Below, piece after piece: positions 9,646-17,224 of a stretch of DNA of 64,000 nt; the stretch's first letter is position 1, and each line of letters starts with the position of its first letter. The DNA lies in contig LNIY01000080.1 of the NCBI GenBank assembly GCA_001449105.1, positions 1 to 64,000 on the forward strand, written 5' to 3'. The notes below the pieces were generated by a model. It did no database searches, was not told where the DNA came from, and saw only the letters and a list, made by a program, of their open reading frames with translations. This DNA comes from Caulobacter vibrioides. Lineage in GTDB: Bacteria > Pseudomonadota > Alphaproteobacteria > Caulobacterales > Caulobacteraceae. A program made the translations under genes and the position numbers.

Positions 9646-10053
9646 TCAAGACGCTTCCGCCCGACCGGTCACCAGGCCGACCTGGTTCAGGTCGAGCCGG
9701 CGCAGCAGGTCGAGGACGTCGGTGACGCGCTGGTACTGGACCACCGCGTCGCCCTTGACGACGATCGGGAACTCCGGCTCGGTCGCCTTCAGCGTGCGCA
9801 GGCGCGCCTCCAGTTCGGGCAAGGTCACCGGATAGGCGTCGAGAAAGACGTCGCCATTGCTGTTGATGGTGATCGCCTTGGTCTTCGGCTTGGCCAGGCT
9901 GGTCGCCGAGCTGGCCTTGGGCAGGTCGACCTTGATCCCCTGCACCGAAGCCGTCGTCAGGATGATGAAGACGATCAGAAGCACATAGGCCAGATCGAGC
10001 ATCGGCGTGATGTTGATGTCGTCGTAGAGACGGTCGTCGTCCTGGACTTGCAT
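9646..10053 (-). CDS. exbD: ExbD/TolR-family motor subunit
   Basis: The 135-residue protein has the ExbD layout. A short cytoplasmic N-terminus is followed by INITPMLDLAYVLLIVFIIL, a single membrane helix at about residues 13-34 with the conserved Asp (MLD) that carries protons in ExbD/TolR. The periplasmic domain (about 40-135) contains VDLPKASSA and the usual ITINSNGDVFLD and FPIVVKGDAVVQYQRVTDVLDLL strands. With the adjacent ExbB-type channel and TonB it should form the inner-membrane motor that transmits the proton gradient to an outer-membrane partner. Confidence 0.95.
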   Translation of the reverse strand: MQVQDDDRLYDDINITPMLDLAYVLLIVFIILTTASVQGIKVDLPKASSATSLAKPKTKAITINSNGDVFLDAYPVTLPELEARLRTLKATEPEFPIVVKGDAVVQYQRVTDVLDLLRRLDLNQVGLVTGRAEAS

Positions 10054-10077
10054 GGCGTGTCCCCCTCGCTCCGGCCG

Positions 10078-11883
10078 CTATTCGGCGGCTTCCGCGAAGG
10101 ACGAGGCGCTGTAGCGCTCCGACGCACGCGTGATGAACTCGTCGACGAACACGAGCATGTTCGCCTGGACCGACTTGTTGCGGGTGACGACGTAATTGTA
10201 GCCGAACAGCGCCGGGATCGCGACGCCGAGGCCCGCCACGGTGGCCAGCAGCGCGGCGGAAATGCCGGGAGCGATGGCGTTTACGTTGACGTCGCCGGCC
10301 GCCGCGATGGCCGCGAAGGTGATCATCACGCCGACGACCGTGCCCAGCAGCCCCAGGAACGGACCGCCCGAAATGGCGATGGTCAGGATCACCAGCGACT
10401 TGGCCAGGCGCTGGTTCTCGCGCACCAGGGTGGCGTCCATCAGGGCGCGGATCACCTGGATCGCCTCGGCCCGCAGGACCGTCGAGCCGTGTTGGCGACG
10501 CCGCTCGATCTCATCGGCGCCAGCGCGGTAGATGCGGTAGATCGAGGAGCTTTCCACCGTCCTGGCCTCGGACCGGCCCAGCCGGTCGGGATGGCTCAGG
10601 GCCAGCAGGTCGTCGCCGTGCTCGCGGAACAGCTTGACGAAGCGGTCGTTGGCCGCGTCGACGCGGCCGACATAGACCGACTTGCTCCAGATCACCCAGA
10701 ACGACGCCGCGCCCATCAGGCCGAGGATGGCGATGATCACCCAGGCGTCGAAGGTCACCGACTTGACGATCACGCCGAAGGGGCCAAAGCCCGCGCCGGA
10801 CTGCTTCTCGTCGCCGACGACGGTGGCCAGGCGGGATTCCGCGCCCTGCGAGGCGGCGTCCATCTGGATCAGAGCCGGCGCGCGGGCAGACTTGGAGAAG
10901 CGCAGTTCGTCGATTCCGCCGACGAAGCTCGCCAGGCCGCCCCCAGGCGCGTCCGCGCCGACGGCGATGGCGGTGTTGAGCGCCGGCGTGTCGGACGCCC
11001 CCGAAACGGCCTCCCGGCCATCGACATAGAGCACCGCCGTCCGGCCGTCCGACACGACCGCCAGGTGGCTCCACTTGCCCTGTCCCAGCGCGGCCGGAGC
11101 GGCGAGCCTGCTGGCGCCGATCTCGACGAAGGGGACGCCCTCCTGCAAACCGATCACCAGGCCCTGCGCCCCCTCCCGGCGAGCGACCAGGGCCGTCGAG
11201 CCGGCGATGGCGTCAGGCCGCACCCAGACGCTGACGGTGAAAGGCGCGCCCGCCGCCAGGGCGAGCGACGGAGAGGCGGCGACGGTCATCGGCGCGCCGC
11301 CGGCGAACCGACCGCCGCGGCCGATCACCGAGCCCTCGTCGGTCGAGGTCGGCGGTGTCTGGGCGTTGTTGGCGTTGGCGGTCTTGTCCTTCGGCGCGAC
11401 GCCAGTGGCCGCGTCGAAGTGGAAGACCGCGGCATAGTCGGCGTCGAAGGTGGCCGCCGTGTCGACCGCCGCCGCCGCGTCCTTGGCGCCGTAGTACATC
11501 CAGATCGCGCGGCTCGCGCCCACCGGGAATTCGGGAATGTCGACCCAGACCGTCGCCACGCCCAGGAGCGGATCGAAGCTCTCGATGTGGTAGGCCAGCG
11601 GCGTCTTGTCGTCGGCCGCGACGAAGCGCAGGTCCGCGCCGTTCTCGGCCGCGTCCTCGAAGCGGAAGTTGCCGCTGTGCAGGCGAAGCAGCAAAGGCGC
11701 GCGCCCGATCGCTCCGTTGATCGCCACGCCCTTGGCGGTCGTGTCGATGTCGATCTTGCTGCGATAGGCCCAGGTCTTGTCCCACCACGCCGAAGCCCCC
11801 GTGGGAGCCGCGGCCGCGACCGCCAGCAGGGCCGCGAAGACGAAGCCTTTCAAACCGCCCCTGAGGGCTCGCGCGCCGCGCAT
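10078..11883 (-). CDS. exbB: ExbB/MotA/TolQ-type proton channel fused to periplasmic DUF2341 and LamG-like domains
   Basis: This 601-residue protein is far longer than a canonical ExbB (about 240). It has a signal peptide (LLAVAAAAPTGASAWW) and a DUF2341-type domain at about residues 35-150 (WWDKTWAYRSKIDIDT, RAIWMYYG). A LamG/concanavalin-like jelly-roll domain follows at about 165-335 (RGGRFAGG, FTVSVWVRPDAI, YVDGREAVSG, GGIDELRFSKSARA). The ExbB channel is C-terminal (first helix about 370-395, then GPFLGLLGTVVGVMITF and ISAALLATVAGLGVAIPAL). The gene sits one base after tpsB. The fusion puts a carbohydrate-binding-like module on the periplasmic face of the proton channel. Proteins with this architecture are known in proteobacterial TPS/Ton loci, but their role is, to my knowledge, not established. 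Confidence 0.93.
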   Translation of the reverse strand: MRGARALRGGLKGFVFAALLAVAAAAPTGASAWWDKTWAYRSKIDIDTTAKGVAINGAIGRAPLLLRLHSGNFRFEDAAENGADLRFVAADDKTPLAYHIESFDPLLGVATVWVDIPEFPVGASRAIWMYYGAKDAAAAVDTAATFDADYAAVFHFDAATGVAPKDKTANANNAQTPPTSTDEGSVIGRGGRFAGGAPMTVAASPSLALAAGAPFTVSVWVRPDAIAGSTALVARREGAQGLVIGLQEGVPFVEIGASRLAAPAALGQGKWSHLAVVSDGRTAVLYVDGREAVSGASDTPALNTAIAVGADAPGGGLASFVGGIDELRFSKSARAPALIQMDAASQGAESRLATVVGDEKQSGAGFGPFGVIVKSVTFDAWVIIAILGLMGAASFWVIWSKSVYVGRVDAANDRFVKLFREHGDDLLALSHPDRLGRSEARTVESSSIYRIYRAGADEIERRRQHGSTVLRAEAIQVIRALMDATLVRENQRLAKSLVILTIAISGGPFLGLLGTVVGVMITFAAIAAAGDVNVNAIAPGISAALLATVAGLGVAIPALFGYNYVVTRNKSVQANMLVFVDEFITRASERYSASSFAEAAE

Positions 11884-11884
11884 C

Positions 11885-13474
11885 CTAGAACTCCGCTTTC
11901 AGGCTGAAGGAGAAGTACGGCCGACCGGTCGTCCGGTTGGGTCCGTCTCGCAGGGGGAAGGCGGCGAAGACATCGCCGTCCAGGTGCTTGAACAGCTGCA
12001 GCCGCGTGCCCAGTCCCGCGCTGTAGAGGAAGAACTCCTCGCGCTGCTCCGGCAGGGGCTGGCTGACCCAAAGGGCAGCGCCGTCGAGGAAGGCGTAGGC
12101 CTTCCAGTTGTCGAGAACGCCGGGCGCGCTGGCCAGCAGGGGCGACTGCAGCTCGATCGCCCCCATCACGCCGCCGTCGCCAACGGCCTCGGCCGACAGG
12201 TATCCGCGCACGCTGTTCAGGCCGCCGGCCGAGAACTGCTCGGCAGAGGGCAAGGCCGTGTCGGCGATCTGGCCGGAGAACCGGAGGCTGGCGTCGAAGC
12301 CGCGTCCCACCGGGCGCAGGTGCTGAAGGTCGACGTTCAGGTGGACGAAGTTGGCGCGAGCGTCGGCGCGGCGGTCCTTGAAGCCGCCATCGTCGTCGCC
12401 GAAGCCGCGAATGTTGGCGGTGACCGCGAGGCTGGCCGTGGTGACGGACGCGGCCTGGCGCCGCCAGGTGTAGGTCGCGTTCAGCGGCCAGTACTCGATC
12501 TGGCCGTCGCTCACCGCCGTCGTGTCGAGCCGCACGAACTCGAAGTACTTCTTGTAGTCGATGCCGGCCGACAGGCTCTGGCTGACCGAGCCGGCCGAGG
12601 GGAACTGGTAGATCAGGCGCGTGCCGACGGTCGTGCCCTTGCCCAGGACCGACACCCCGCCCACCGTCGCCACATCGCTGTTGGAGCGGAAGCCGTAGAG
12701 CAGAGCCGTGAACGGCGTGTTCCAGATCGGCGCGACGTACGACCCCGCATAGACCTCGGTGTCGGAACGGCGCTCGGGCGCGAGCTGGTAGGTCAGCGAC
12801 AGGCTGTGTCCGCGCTGCCAGAGATTGTCGTAGCGAAGATTGGTCGACAGCCGCAGAGGCTTGGTCGAGGCGCTGTGGTCGTTGTTGAGTTCGAGGCTTC
12901 CGTGCAGCGGCGCTTCCTCGGCGACCTGCAGGTCGATGTCGACCGTACCCGGCGCCGCGCCGGCGCGGACGATCGGCGTGATCTGCCGGTCCGGCAGCCG
13001 ATTGGCCGCGGCGAGCTGGACCTGGGCGGCGTTGAGGTCCGGCACCTTTCCCTCGGCCAGGGCCGGCACCGCTTCCCTCACCGCCTCCAGCGAGTGGTGC
13101 TTCGACCCGACCACGCGCAGGCGCCCCACGGGCGCTTCGACCACGTGCAGCTTGACCACGCCTTCGGAGACGTTCTGGCGCGGCACCTCGACCACCACGG
13201 TCTGGAAGCCCTTGGCGTGATAGGCCGCCTCGAGCGCCTTCTGCGCCCCGGCGACGTCCGCGCGGGTCCTTCCCGGACCCATGAACGGATAGATCGCCTT
13301 CTCCAGCGTGACCTGGTCGAGAACGGTGTTGCCGTCGATGTCGATGGCCTGGATGTCGAAGGTGGGCTCGGCCTGGCCGGAGGCGTCCTGGGCGGCGGCG
13401 CCCGAAACACCGAGGGCGCAGGCCGTGGCCAGGGCGCCCAGGGCGACCTGCAGGGCGCGCGCGGGCGCCGCCAT
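11885..13474 (-). CDS. TpsB-type outer-membrane secretion pore (FhaC/ShlB/HecB family)
   Basis: It exports the giant exoprotein through the outer membrane. The 529-residue form starting at ATG 13474 gives a clean signal peptide (ALGALATACALGVSGAAA), with GAGGGA about 4 bases upstream. In-frame alternatives are ATG 13489 and TTG 13540. The mature protein has two POTRA modules (about 35-190: FDIQAIDIDGNTVLD, YHAKGFQTVVVEVP, VKLHVVEAPVGRLRVVG). A 16-strand barrel region follows, with the conserved VRGYLSAEA of loop 6 (about residue 435) and a C-terminal SFSLKAEF ending in Phe. It is the first gene of the TPS operon, about 350 bases downstream of fecR. Confidence 0.93.
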   Translation of the reverse strand: MAAPARALQVALGALATACALGVSGAAAQDASGQAEPTFDIQAIDIDGNTVLDQVTLEKAIYPFMGPGRTRADVAGAQKALEAAYHAKGFQTVVVEVPRQNVSEGVVKLHVVEAPVGRLRVVGSKHHSLEAVREAVPALAEGKVPDLNAAQVQLAAANRLPDRQITPIVRAGAAPGTVDIDLQVAEEAPLHGSLELNNDHSASTKPLRLSTNLRYDNLWQRGHSLSLTYQLAPERRSDTEVYAGSYVAPIWNTPFTALLYGFRSNSDVATVGGVSVLGKGTTVGTRLIYQFPSAGSVSQSLSAGIDYKKYFEFVRLDTTAVSDGQIEYWPLNATYTWRRQAASVTTASLAVTANIRGFGDDDGGFKDRRADARANFVHLNVDLQHLRPVGRGFDASLRFSGQIADTALPSAEQFSAGGLNSVRGYLSAEAVGDGGVMGAIELQSPLLASAPGVLDNWKAYAFLDGAALWVSQPLPEQREEFFLYSAGLGTRLQLFKHLDGDVFAAFPLRDGPNRTTGRPYFSFSLKAEF

Positions 13475-13663
13475 GCGTCCCTCGCGCATCAGTTCACGCG
13501 ACGGCCTGCCGCTCGCGGGACGCGACGTCTGTACAGACAAAGATCAGACCCCCAGACACAAGTAACCGTCTCACTTCGGTGCGGCGCACTCACGGCACGG
13601 AAGAATTTCGGGGACGTCGCGACTTCGGCCCTAGCAACCGAAATCAGCGGACGATTGAATTCG

Positions 13664-13690
13664 CCCGTCCGCCTGCTGATGGCGGACGGG
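13664..13690. repeat. Perfect 10-bp stem hairpin upstream of tpsB
   Basis: CCCGTCCGCC at 13664-13673 pairs with GGCGGACGGG at 13681-13690 across a 7-base loop. No T-run follows on either strand, so it is not a classical intrinsic terminator. It lies between fecR and tpsB and may act as an attenuator, processing site or Rho-linked terminator. Confidence 0.6.
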
Positions 13691-13694
13691 TTCA

Positions 13695-13715
13695 AGCCCT
13701 ACGAAATGTAGGGCT
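13695..13715. repeat. Perfect 8-bp stem hairpin upstream of tpsB
   Basis: AGCCCTAC at 13695-13702 pairs with GTAGGGCT at 13708-13715 across a GAAAT loop. It starts 5 bases after the preceding 10-bp hairpin, so the two form a tandem structure between the signalling genes and the TPS operon. Confidence 0.6.
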
Positions 13716-13822
13716 ACGGCGCTTTTGACGCCCCCGTTTGTGTTAGAGACAGCTCGGGCAGGAGGATCGCGACAAGAAATTGGATGAAGTTTTTGCGTCG
13801 GTCCGAGGACCGCACGCGACCT

Positions 13823-14836
13823 TCATCGCAGCAGCACGACGCCGCCGGGAAGATCGACCAGCCGCGCGCCCGTCAGGTCTCGGATCTGCTCGATCGCGGC
13901 CTGGATCTGGCTGGTGCGGAAGACGCCGTAGACCGGACGACGCGCCAGGGCCTCGCCGACCAGCAGGATCTTCCCCGGCCGGTAGCGGTTCAGTTCGTCG
14001 ACGACGCTCTGCAGCGGCGTGTCGCGGAAGATCAGCAGCCCCTTGCGCCAGGCCGAAGTCACCAGGGTGTCGACCGCCTCGGTCGCACCCAGGCCATCGG
14101 GGCCGTAGCGCACCTGGCCGCCAGGGGTCAGTCGCGTACTGCGCCCCCGATGCTGGACCTCAGCCCCGCCGCCAAGACAGGTCACGCAGACCTCCTGGCC
14201 GTCGTGGCGAACATTGACCTGCCCCTGGCCCACGAGGATGCGCCCCTGGGCCGCGCGAACCAGGAACGGCGCCTCGCCCGGCCGATCGGCGCTGACCATC
14301 GCCTCGCCCGCCTGGACCTCGATCCCCCCGGCGGCTCCCACGGCCTTCAGCAGCGAGACTCTGGTCCGGGTGTTGAGCTCCAGCGCCACGCCTTGCGCCG
14401 GCGAGGCGGCGCCCCGCCCGCCCACGGCCGTGCGGTAGTCGGAGGTCATAAGGCCGAGGCCGTCGGTGAGCAGGTCCGAGCGAACATAGACCGCATAGCC
14501 GGCGGCGGTGGCCGCCGCGGCGCTTCCGCCAACCAGCATCGCGCGGCGCCCCGGATCGAAGCGGCCCCGCGTAGCCCGGCTGCGGCCGCGGGCGGCCGGC
14601 GGCGGACGAAGGGCGCCCGCGTCCCGCGCTCGCACCGCCGACCGCACGCTGCGCTGAAGGCTCACGGCCTCGGCGAAGGCGGCCTGGTGGGCCGAACTCT
14701 GGCCGCGCCACACCTGAAACCGGCCAGCCTCGTCCTCGGTCACCGCGCCGGACAAGAGCCGATTCAGCCACGTCAGCGCTTCAAGCGCCAGCGCGTCGGA
14801 GACGGCGCTTTCGTTCAGATCGCTCATAAACGGCAT
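13823..14836 (-). CDS. fecR: FecR-type anti-sigma/sensor protein
   Basis: It relays an outer-membrane or periplasmic signal to the adjacent ECF sigma factor. The N-terminal cytoplasmic domain (about residues 10-65) has the FecR_N pattern ALEALTWLNRLLSG and WRGQSSAHQAAFAEA. One membrane helix follows at about 98-118 (RRAMLVGGSAAAATAAGYAV). The periplasmic FecR domain (about 130-250) contains VALELNTRTRVSLLKA, IEVQAGEAMV and STRLTPGGQVRYGPDG. The C-terminal STN-like segment (about 270-337) contains FRDTPLQSVVDELNRY. ATG 14836 is used, and ATG 14827 is an equally possible start. With the sigma gene upstream and two TonB-type genes and the TPS operon around it, it probably controls this block. 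Confidence 0.9.
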   Translation of the reverse strand: MPFMSDLNESAVSDALALEALTWLNRLLSGAVTEDEAGRFQVWRGQSSAHQAAFAEAVSLQRSVRSAVRARDAGALRPPPAARGRSRATRGRFDPGRRAMLVGGSAAAATAAGYAVYVRSDLLTDGLGLMTSDYRTAVGGRGAASPAQGVALELNTRTRVSLLKAVGAAGGIEVQAGEAMVSADRPGEAPFLVRAAQGRILVGQGQVNVRHDGQEVCVTCLGGGAEVQHRGRSTRLTPGGQVRYGPDGLGATEAVDTLVTSAWRKGLLIFRDTPLQSVVDELNRYRPGKILLVGEALARRPVYGVFRTSQIQAAIEQIRDLTGARLVDLPGGVVLLR

Positions 14837-14890
14837 GACCCAGGCAAGGAAGCTCGGCCCCTAAGGGAATGGACGACACTCTAGAGACAA

Positions 14891-15427
14891 TCAACGATGG
14901 GAATCGCGACGCGAGACGCGATCTTTTTCTTTGCAGAACCGCCGAACATGTTCGGCGGCCAGCTCGAGTTCCCGCTGGATGGTCCGCAGATGGACGTTGT
15001 GGGTCGCCGCCAGCGTCGCGTGAGGGACGCCGCCCGCCCAGGACGCCTCGAAGATCGCCCGCCGACGGGGCGGCAGCTCCGCCAGCGCGCGAACAAGAAG
15101 CGCGACCTCAGACCGGCTTTCGGCCACGCGCGCCGGATCCGGCGTGTCGTCCGGAATGCCGATCAGGGCTTCGGTCTCGGAAAAGGTCAGGTAGCGACTT
15201 TCGACCTTCCGCTTGTTCTTGGCGATGTTGATCGCCGTTCGAAACAGATAGGCGTCGAGATTGCGCACCGGTTCGGAAGGATCGGTGCGCTGCAGGCGCA
15301 GGAAGGTCTCATGCACGGCCTCGCGCGCGAGATCAGCCGACCCCAGGCGGCGGGTCAGCTTGCGAACGAAATCGTCATACCGGTCGAGCAGGCGCTCCCG
15401 CAAACCGGTCCAACTCGAGTCGGACAT
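14891..15427 (-). CDS. fecI: ECF sigma factor, FecI-type
   Basis: This 178-residue sigma factor has region 2 at about residues 10-80 (RYDDFVRKLTRRLGSADLAREAVHETFLRL; NLDAYLFRTAINIAKN). Region 4 is at about 118-170 (VRALAELPPRRRAIFEASW; HATLAATHNVHLRTIQREL). ATG 15427 is preferred, although the frame stays open 25 codons further upstream. It is followed 54 bases later by fecR, the standard sigma/anti-sigma pair of cell-surface signalling. No TonB-dependent receptor with an STN domain lies next to it. The nearest STN domain is in the unusual TonB fusion at 16384-17148. Confidence 0.92.
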   Translation of the reverse strand: MSDSSWTGLRERLLDRYDDFVRKLTRRLGSADLAREAVHETFLRLQRTDPSEPVRNLDAYLFRTAINIAKNKRKVESRYLTFSETEALIGIPDDTPDPARVAESRSEVALLVRALAELPPRRRAIFEASWAGGVPHATLAATHNVHLRTIQRELELAAEHVRRFCKEKDRVSRRDSHR

Positions 15428-15525
15428 CGAATATCGCCCCAACGCATCGGCCTTCGCGGAAAACTCCGCTCGTCCACTGCAACAACCGCCCCTAGGCGGC
15501 ACCCCTTACGGATCCGTCCGCGCCT

Positions 15526-16188
15526 TCACGATGGATTGAATGAGACCGGGAGCTGCACCGCCAACGGCGATGGCAGTCCGGCAGGAACATGCGGCATGGG
15601 CTGGGCCCGCAACACCGTCGCCACGGCCTCGGCGTCCAGAACCTCGAAACCGGAACTGGCCTTGACCCAGACGCCGGTGACCTTGCCGTTCTGGTCGACC
15701 ATGAACAGGATCTGCGCGACGCCCCTGGCGTCCAGCCCCTGAGCCTGCGCCGGATAGCGCCGGAACGGCTGGATGTGCGCCAGCAGGCGGGCGCGGTAGT
15801 CCGATCCCGTGGCCGGATCGATCGCAATAGGCCGAGCGCCCCGGACCGCCCCGCCGTCCGTCGTGGCTTTCTCGCGATCCTCGTGCTGGCCGTCTTCGCC
15901 CTTTGACAGGCTCTCCTGGACGAGCGCCGCCTCCGGACGGCCAGTCTCCGCCGACGGTGGGGAGCTGGCGACCGGCGCCGCCCGCGCCGCTCGCGCCGCC
16001 GGAGCGGGCGCTTCCGAGACCAGGCTGACCAGGATCGTTCCTGCGCCGCCCGCCGCGACCGACGGCACAGGCCCTTCTTCAGGCGCGTACGAAAGCAAGG
16101 CGGCGGCGCAAAGCCCGTGCAGGATCACCGCTCCCGCAAAACCCAAGACATTGAAATGCCGGGGATAAACACGCAATCGCGGCACCAA
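15526..16188 (-). CDS. tonB: TonB-family protein
   Basis: The 220-residue protein has an N-terminal anchor at about 14-33 (VLGFAGAVILHGLCAAALLSY) and an Ala/Pro/Glu-rich spacer. Its canonical TonB C-terminal domain is at about 125-220 (YRARLLAHIQPFRRYPAQA, AQILFMVDQNGKVTGVWV, EVLDAEAVATVLRAQPMPHVP). It lies between the STN-TonB fusion and the ECF sigma gene on the same strand. It probably powers an outer-membrane transporter linked to the signalling pair. No ExbB/ExbD gene is adjacent, so it may borrow the motor encoded at 9646-11883. Confidence 0.9.
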   Translation of the reverse strand: MVPRLRVYPRHFNVLGFAGAVILHGLCAAALLSYAPEEGPVPSVAAGGAGTILVSLVSEAPAPAARAARAAPVASSPPSAETGRPEAALVQESLSKGEDGQHEDREKATTDGGAVRGARPIAIDPATGSDYRARLLAHIQPFRRYPAQAQGLDARGVAQILFMVDQNGKVTGVWVKASSGFEVLDAEAVATVLRAQPMPHVPAGLPSPLAVQLPVSFNPS

Positions 16189-16353
16189 TCCAATTGCTGC
16201 CGCGACCGAAAGAAGGCCTGGCGTTGACGTTCAGCCCCTTGTCCGCGACGGAAGCGGACGACGACCTCGGTCTCAATCTATGGCGCCACCGTAAAGGTAG
16301 CATGACAGGCGCCACACCCAATCCGTGTGTGAATAGTGACACAGCCGGACGGC

Positions 16354-16376
16354 CTCGCGGGTCCGCTGCCCGCGAG
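16354..16376 (-). terminator. Hairpin just after the STN-TonB gene stop
   Basis: CTCGCGGG at 16354-16361 pairs with CCCGCGAG at 16369-16376 around a 7-base loop. It begins 8 bases past the stop codon of the minus-strand gene ending at 16384. There is no T-run after the stem, so it is only a candidate terminator or 3'-end stabiliser. Confidence 0.4.
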
Positions 16377-16383
16377 CGCGGTC

Positions 16384-17148
16384 CTACCCTGCCGGCCGCG
16401 AGGTGATGGTCAGGACCACGGGCTGGGGCAGCCCTTCGGGCGGAGGCGCGCTGATCCTCAGGCCCCGGATGGCCTCGACGATGGCTAGATCGCGGCGCGC
16501 GTCTCCAGACGAGTCGGCGGCGGCCATTTCGGTCACCTGGCCGTTCGGATTGATCCACAACCTCAACGTGACCCTGTACGAGCCGCCGGTGGTATGGCGC
16601 TGGTTCAGCAGGGCCTGGTGAACCGCGCTGCGGACAAGTCCCCCATAGAGCCTGAGGTCGAGACGCGTCCCCTCCTCCACGATCGTGGCGGCGCCGCGCA
16701 CGTCCAGCGTATCGAGCGGCAGCACGGCCATGCCGACAGGCGGCGGCCCGAACGACGGCGGCGCGGCGACCGGCTTGCTCGGCCGCAGCACCACGCTGTG
16801 GCCGCTGGTGAACTCCGGCTCCAGACCGGTATCCGTCAGCATCAGGCGCAAGGCGGCCTCGGGCGTGTACACGCCCGCAACGCCATGGGAACGCAGCGCC
16901 TCGCTGCTCGGGCGGTCGTACAGAACCTGTATGCCGGTGGCGAGCGCATAGGCTTCGACGGCCGCGCTGAGGGGACGGGCGCTGATATCGAACCGCAGGT
17001 CGGCCGGCCGCGCCGTGGCTTGCGGACGAGCTTGCCAGGCTACCGCGGGGGAAATCGTCAGCAGCCAGAATCCGGCAGCCAGCGCGCCGCACGCCAGGCT
17101 GTCGCCACGCGACGTCCGGCGCCGCAAACCTAGCGGGAGCGATCGCAT
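16384..17148 (-). CDS. Periplasmic STN domain fused to a TonB C-terminal domain
   Basis: The 254-residue protein has a signal-peptide-like N-terminus (about 18-40, CGALAAGFWLLTISPAVAW). An STN (secretin/TonB short N-terminal) domain spans about 50-125 (RFDISARPLSAAVEAYALA, GIQVLYDRPS, TPEAALRLMLTDTGLEPEF, SVVLRPSK). The TonB C-terminal-like domain is at about 165-254 (YGGLVRSAVHQALLNQ, YRVTLRLWINPNGQVTEM, GLRISAPPPEGLPQPVVLTI). STN domains usually sit on FecA-type receptors, where they talk to FecR. Here one is joined to an energy-transducer domain with no membrane anchor other than the signal. It may be a soluble signalling or coupling element for the FecR encoded 1.5 kb downstream. The role is inferred. 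Confidence 0.8.
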   Translation of the reverse strand: MRSLPLGLRRRTSRGDSLACGALAAGFWLLTISPAVAWQARPQATARPADLRFDISARPLSAAVEAYALATGIQVLYDRPSSEALRSHGVAGVYTPEAALRLMLTDTGLEPEFTSGHSVVLRPSKPVAAPPSFGPPPVGMAVLPLDTLDVRGAATIVEEGTRLDLRLYGGLVRSAVHQALLNQRHTTGGSYRVTLRLWINPNGQVTEMAAADSSGDARRDLAIVEAIRGLRISAPPPEGLPQPVVLTITSRPAG

Positions 17149-17224
17149 GCTAATCGTCGACAGCTCCCCACCGGACGACCACGACCCTGTCGTCTCGCGC
17201 CGTACGTATCAGCTTCGCGTCCGT

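Larger units (their letters stand above)
13475..13822. other. Intergenic region between fecR and tpsB
   Basis: About 350 bases have no convincing gene. The part next to tpsB may hold its true start (alternatives at 13489 and 13540). The middle holds two neighbouring perfect hairpins (13664-13690 and 13695-13715). Near the fecR stop lies a smaller GGTCC-GA-GGACC stem at about 13799-13812. The region is locally A+T-richer (13640-13660 and 13735-13800) than the flanking genes, fitting a promoter for the TPS operon. I could not identify reliable -35/-10 boxes. Confidence 0.5.

Noticed and set aside
9343..13711. Long plus-strand open frames across the tpsB-exbB-exbD-tonB genes
   Set aside because: They are antisense shadows of a well supported minus-strand operon. 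The protein sequences are Arg/Gly/Asp/Ala-rich with no domain pattern.
13799..13812. GGTCC-GA-GGACC stem near the fecR stop as an intrinsic terminator
   Set aside because: The T-run lies on the wrong side for the minus-strand transcript and the stem is short, so I did not list it as a terminator.
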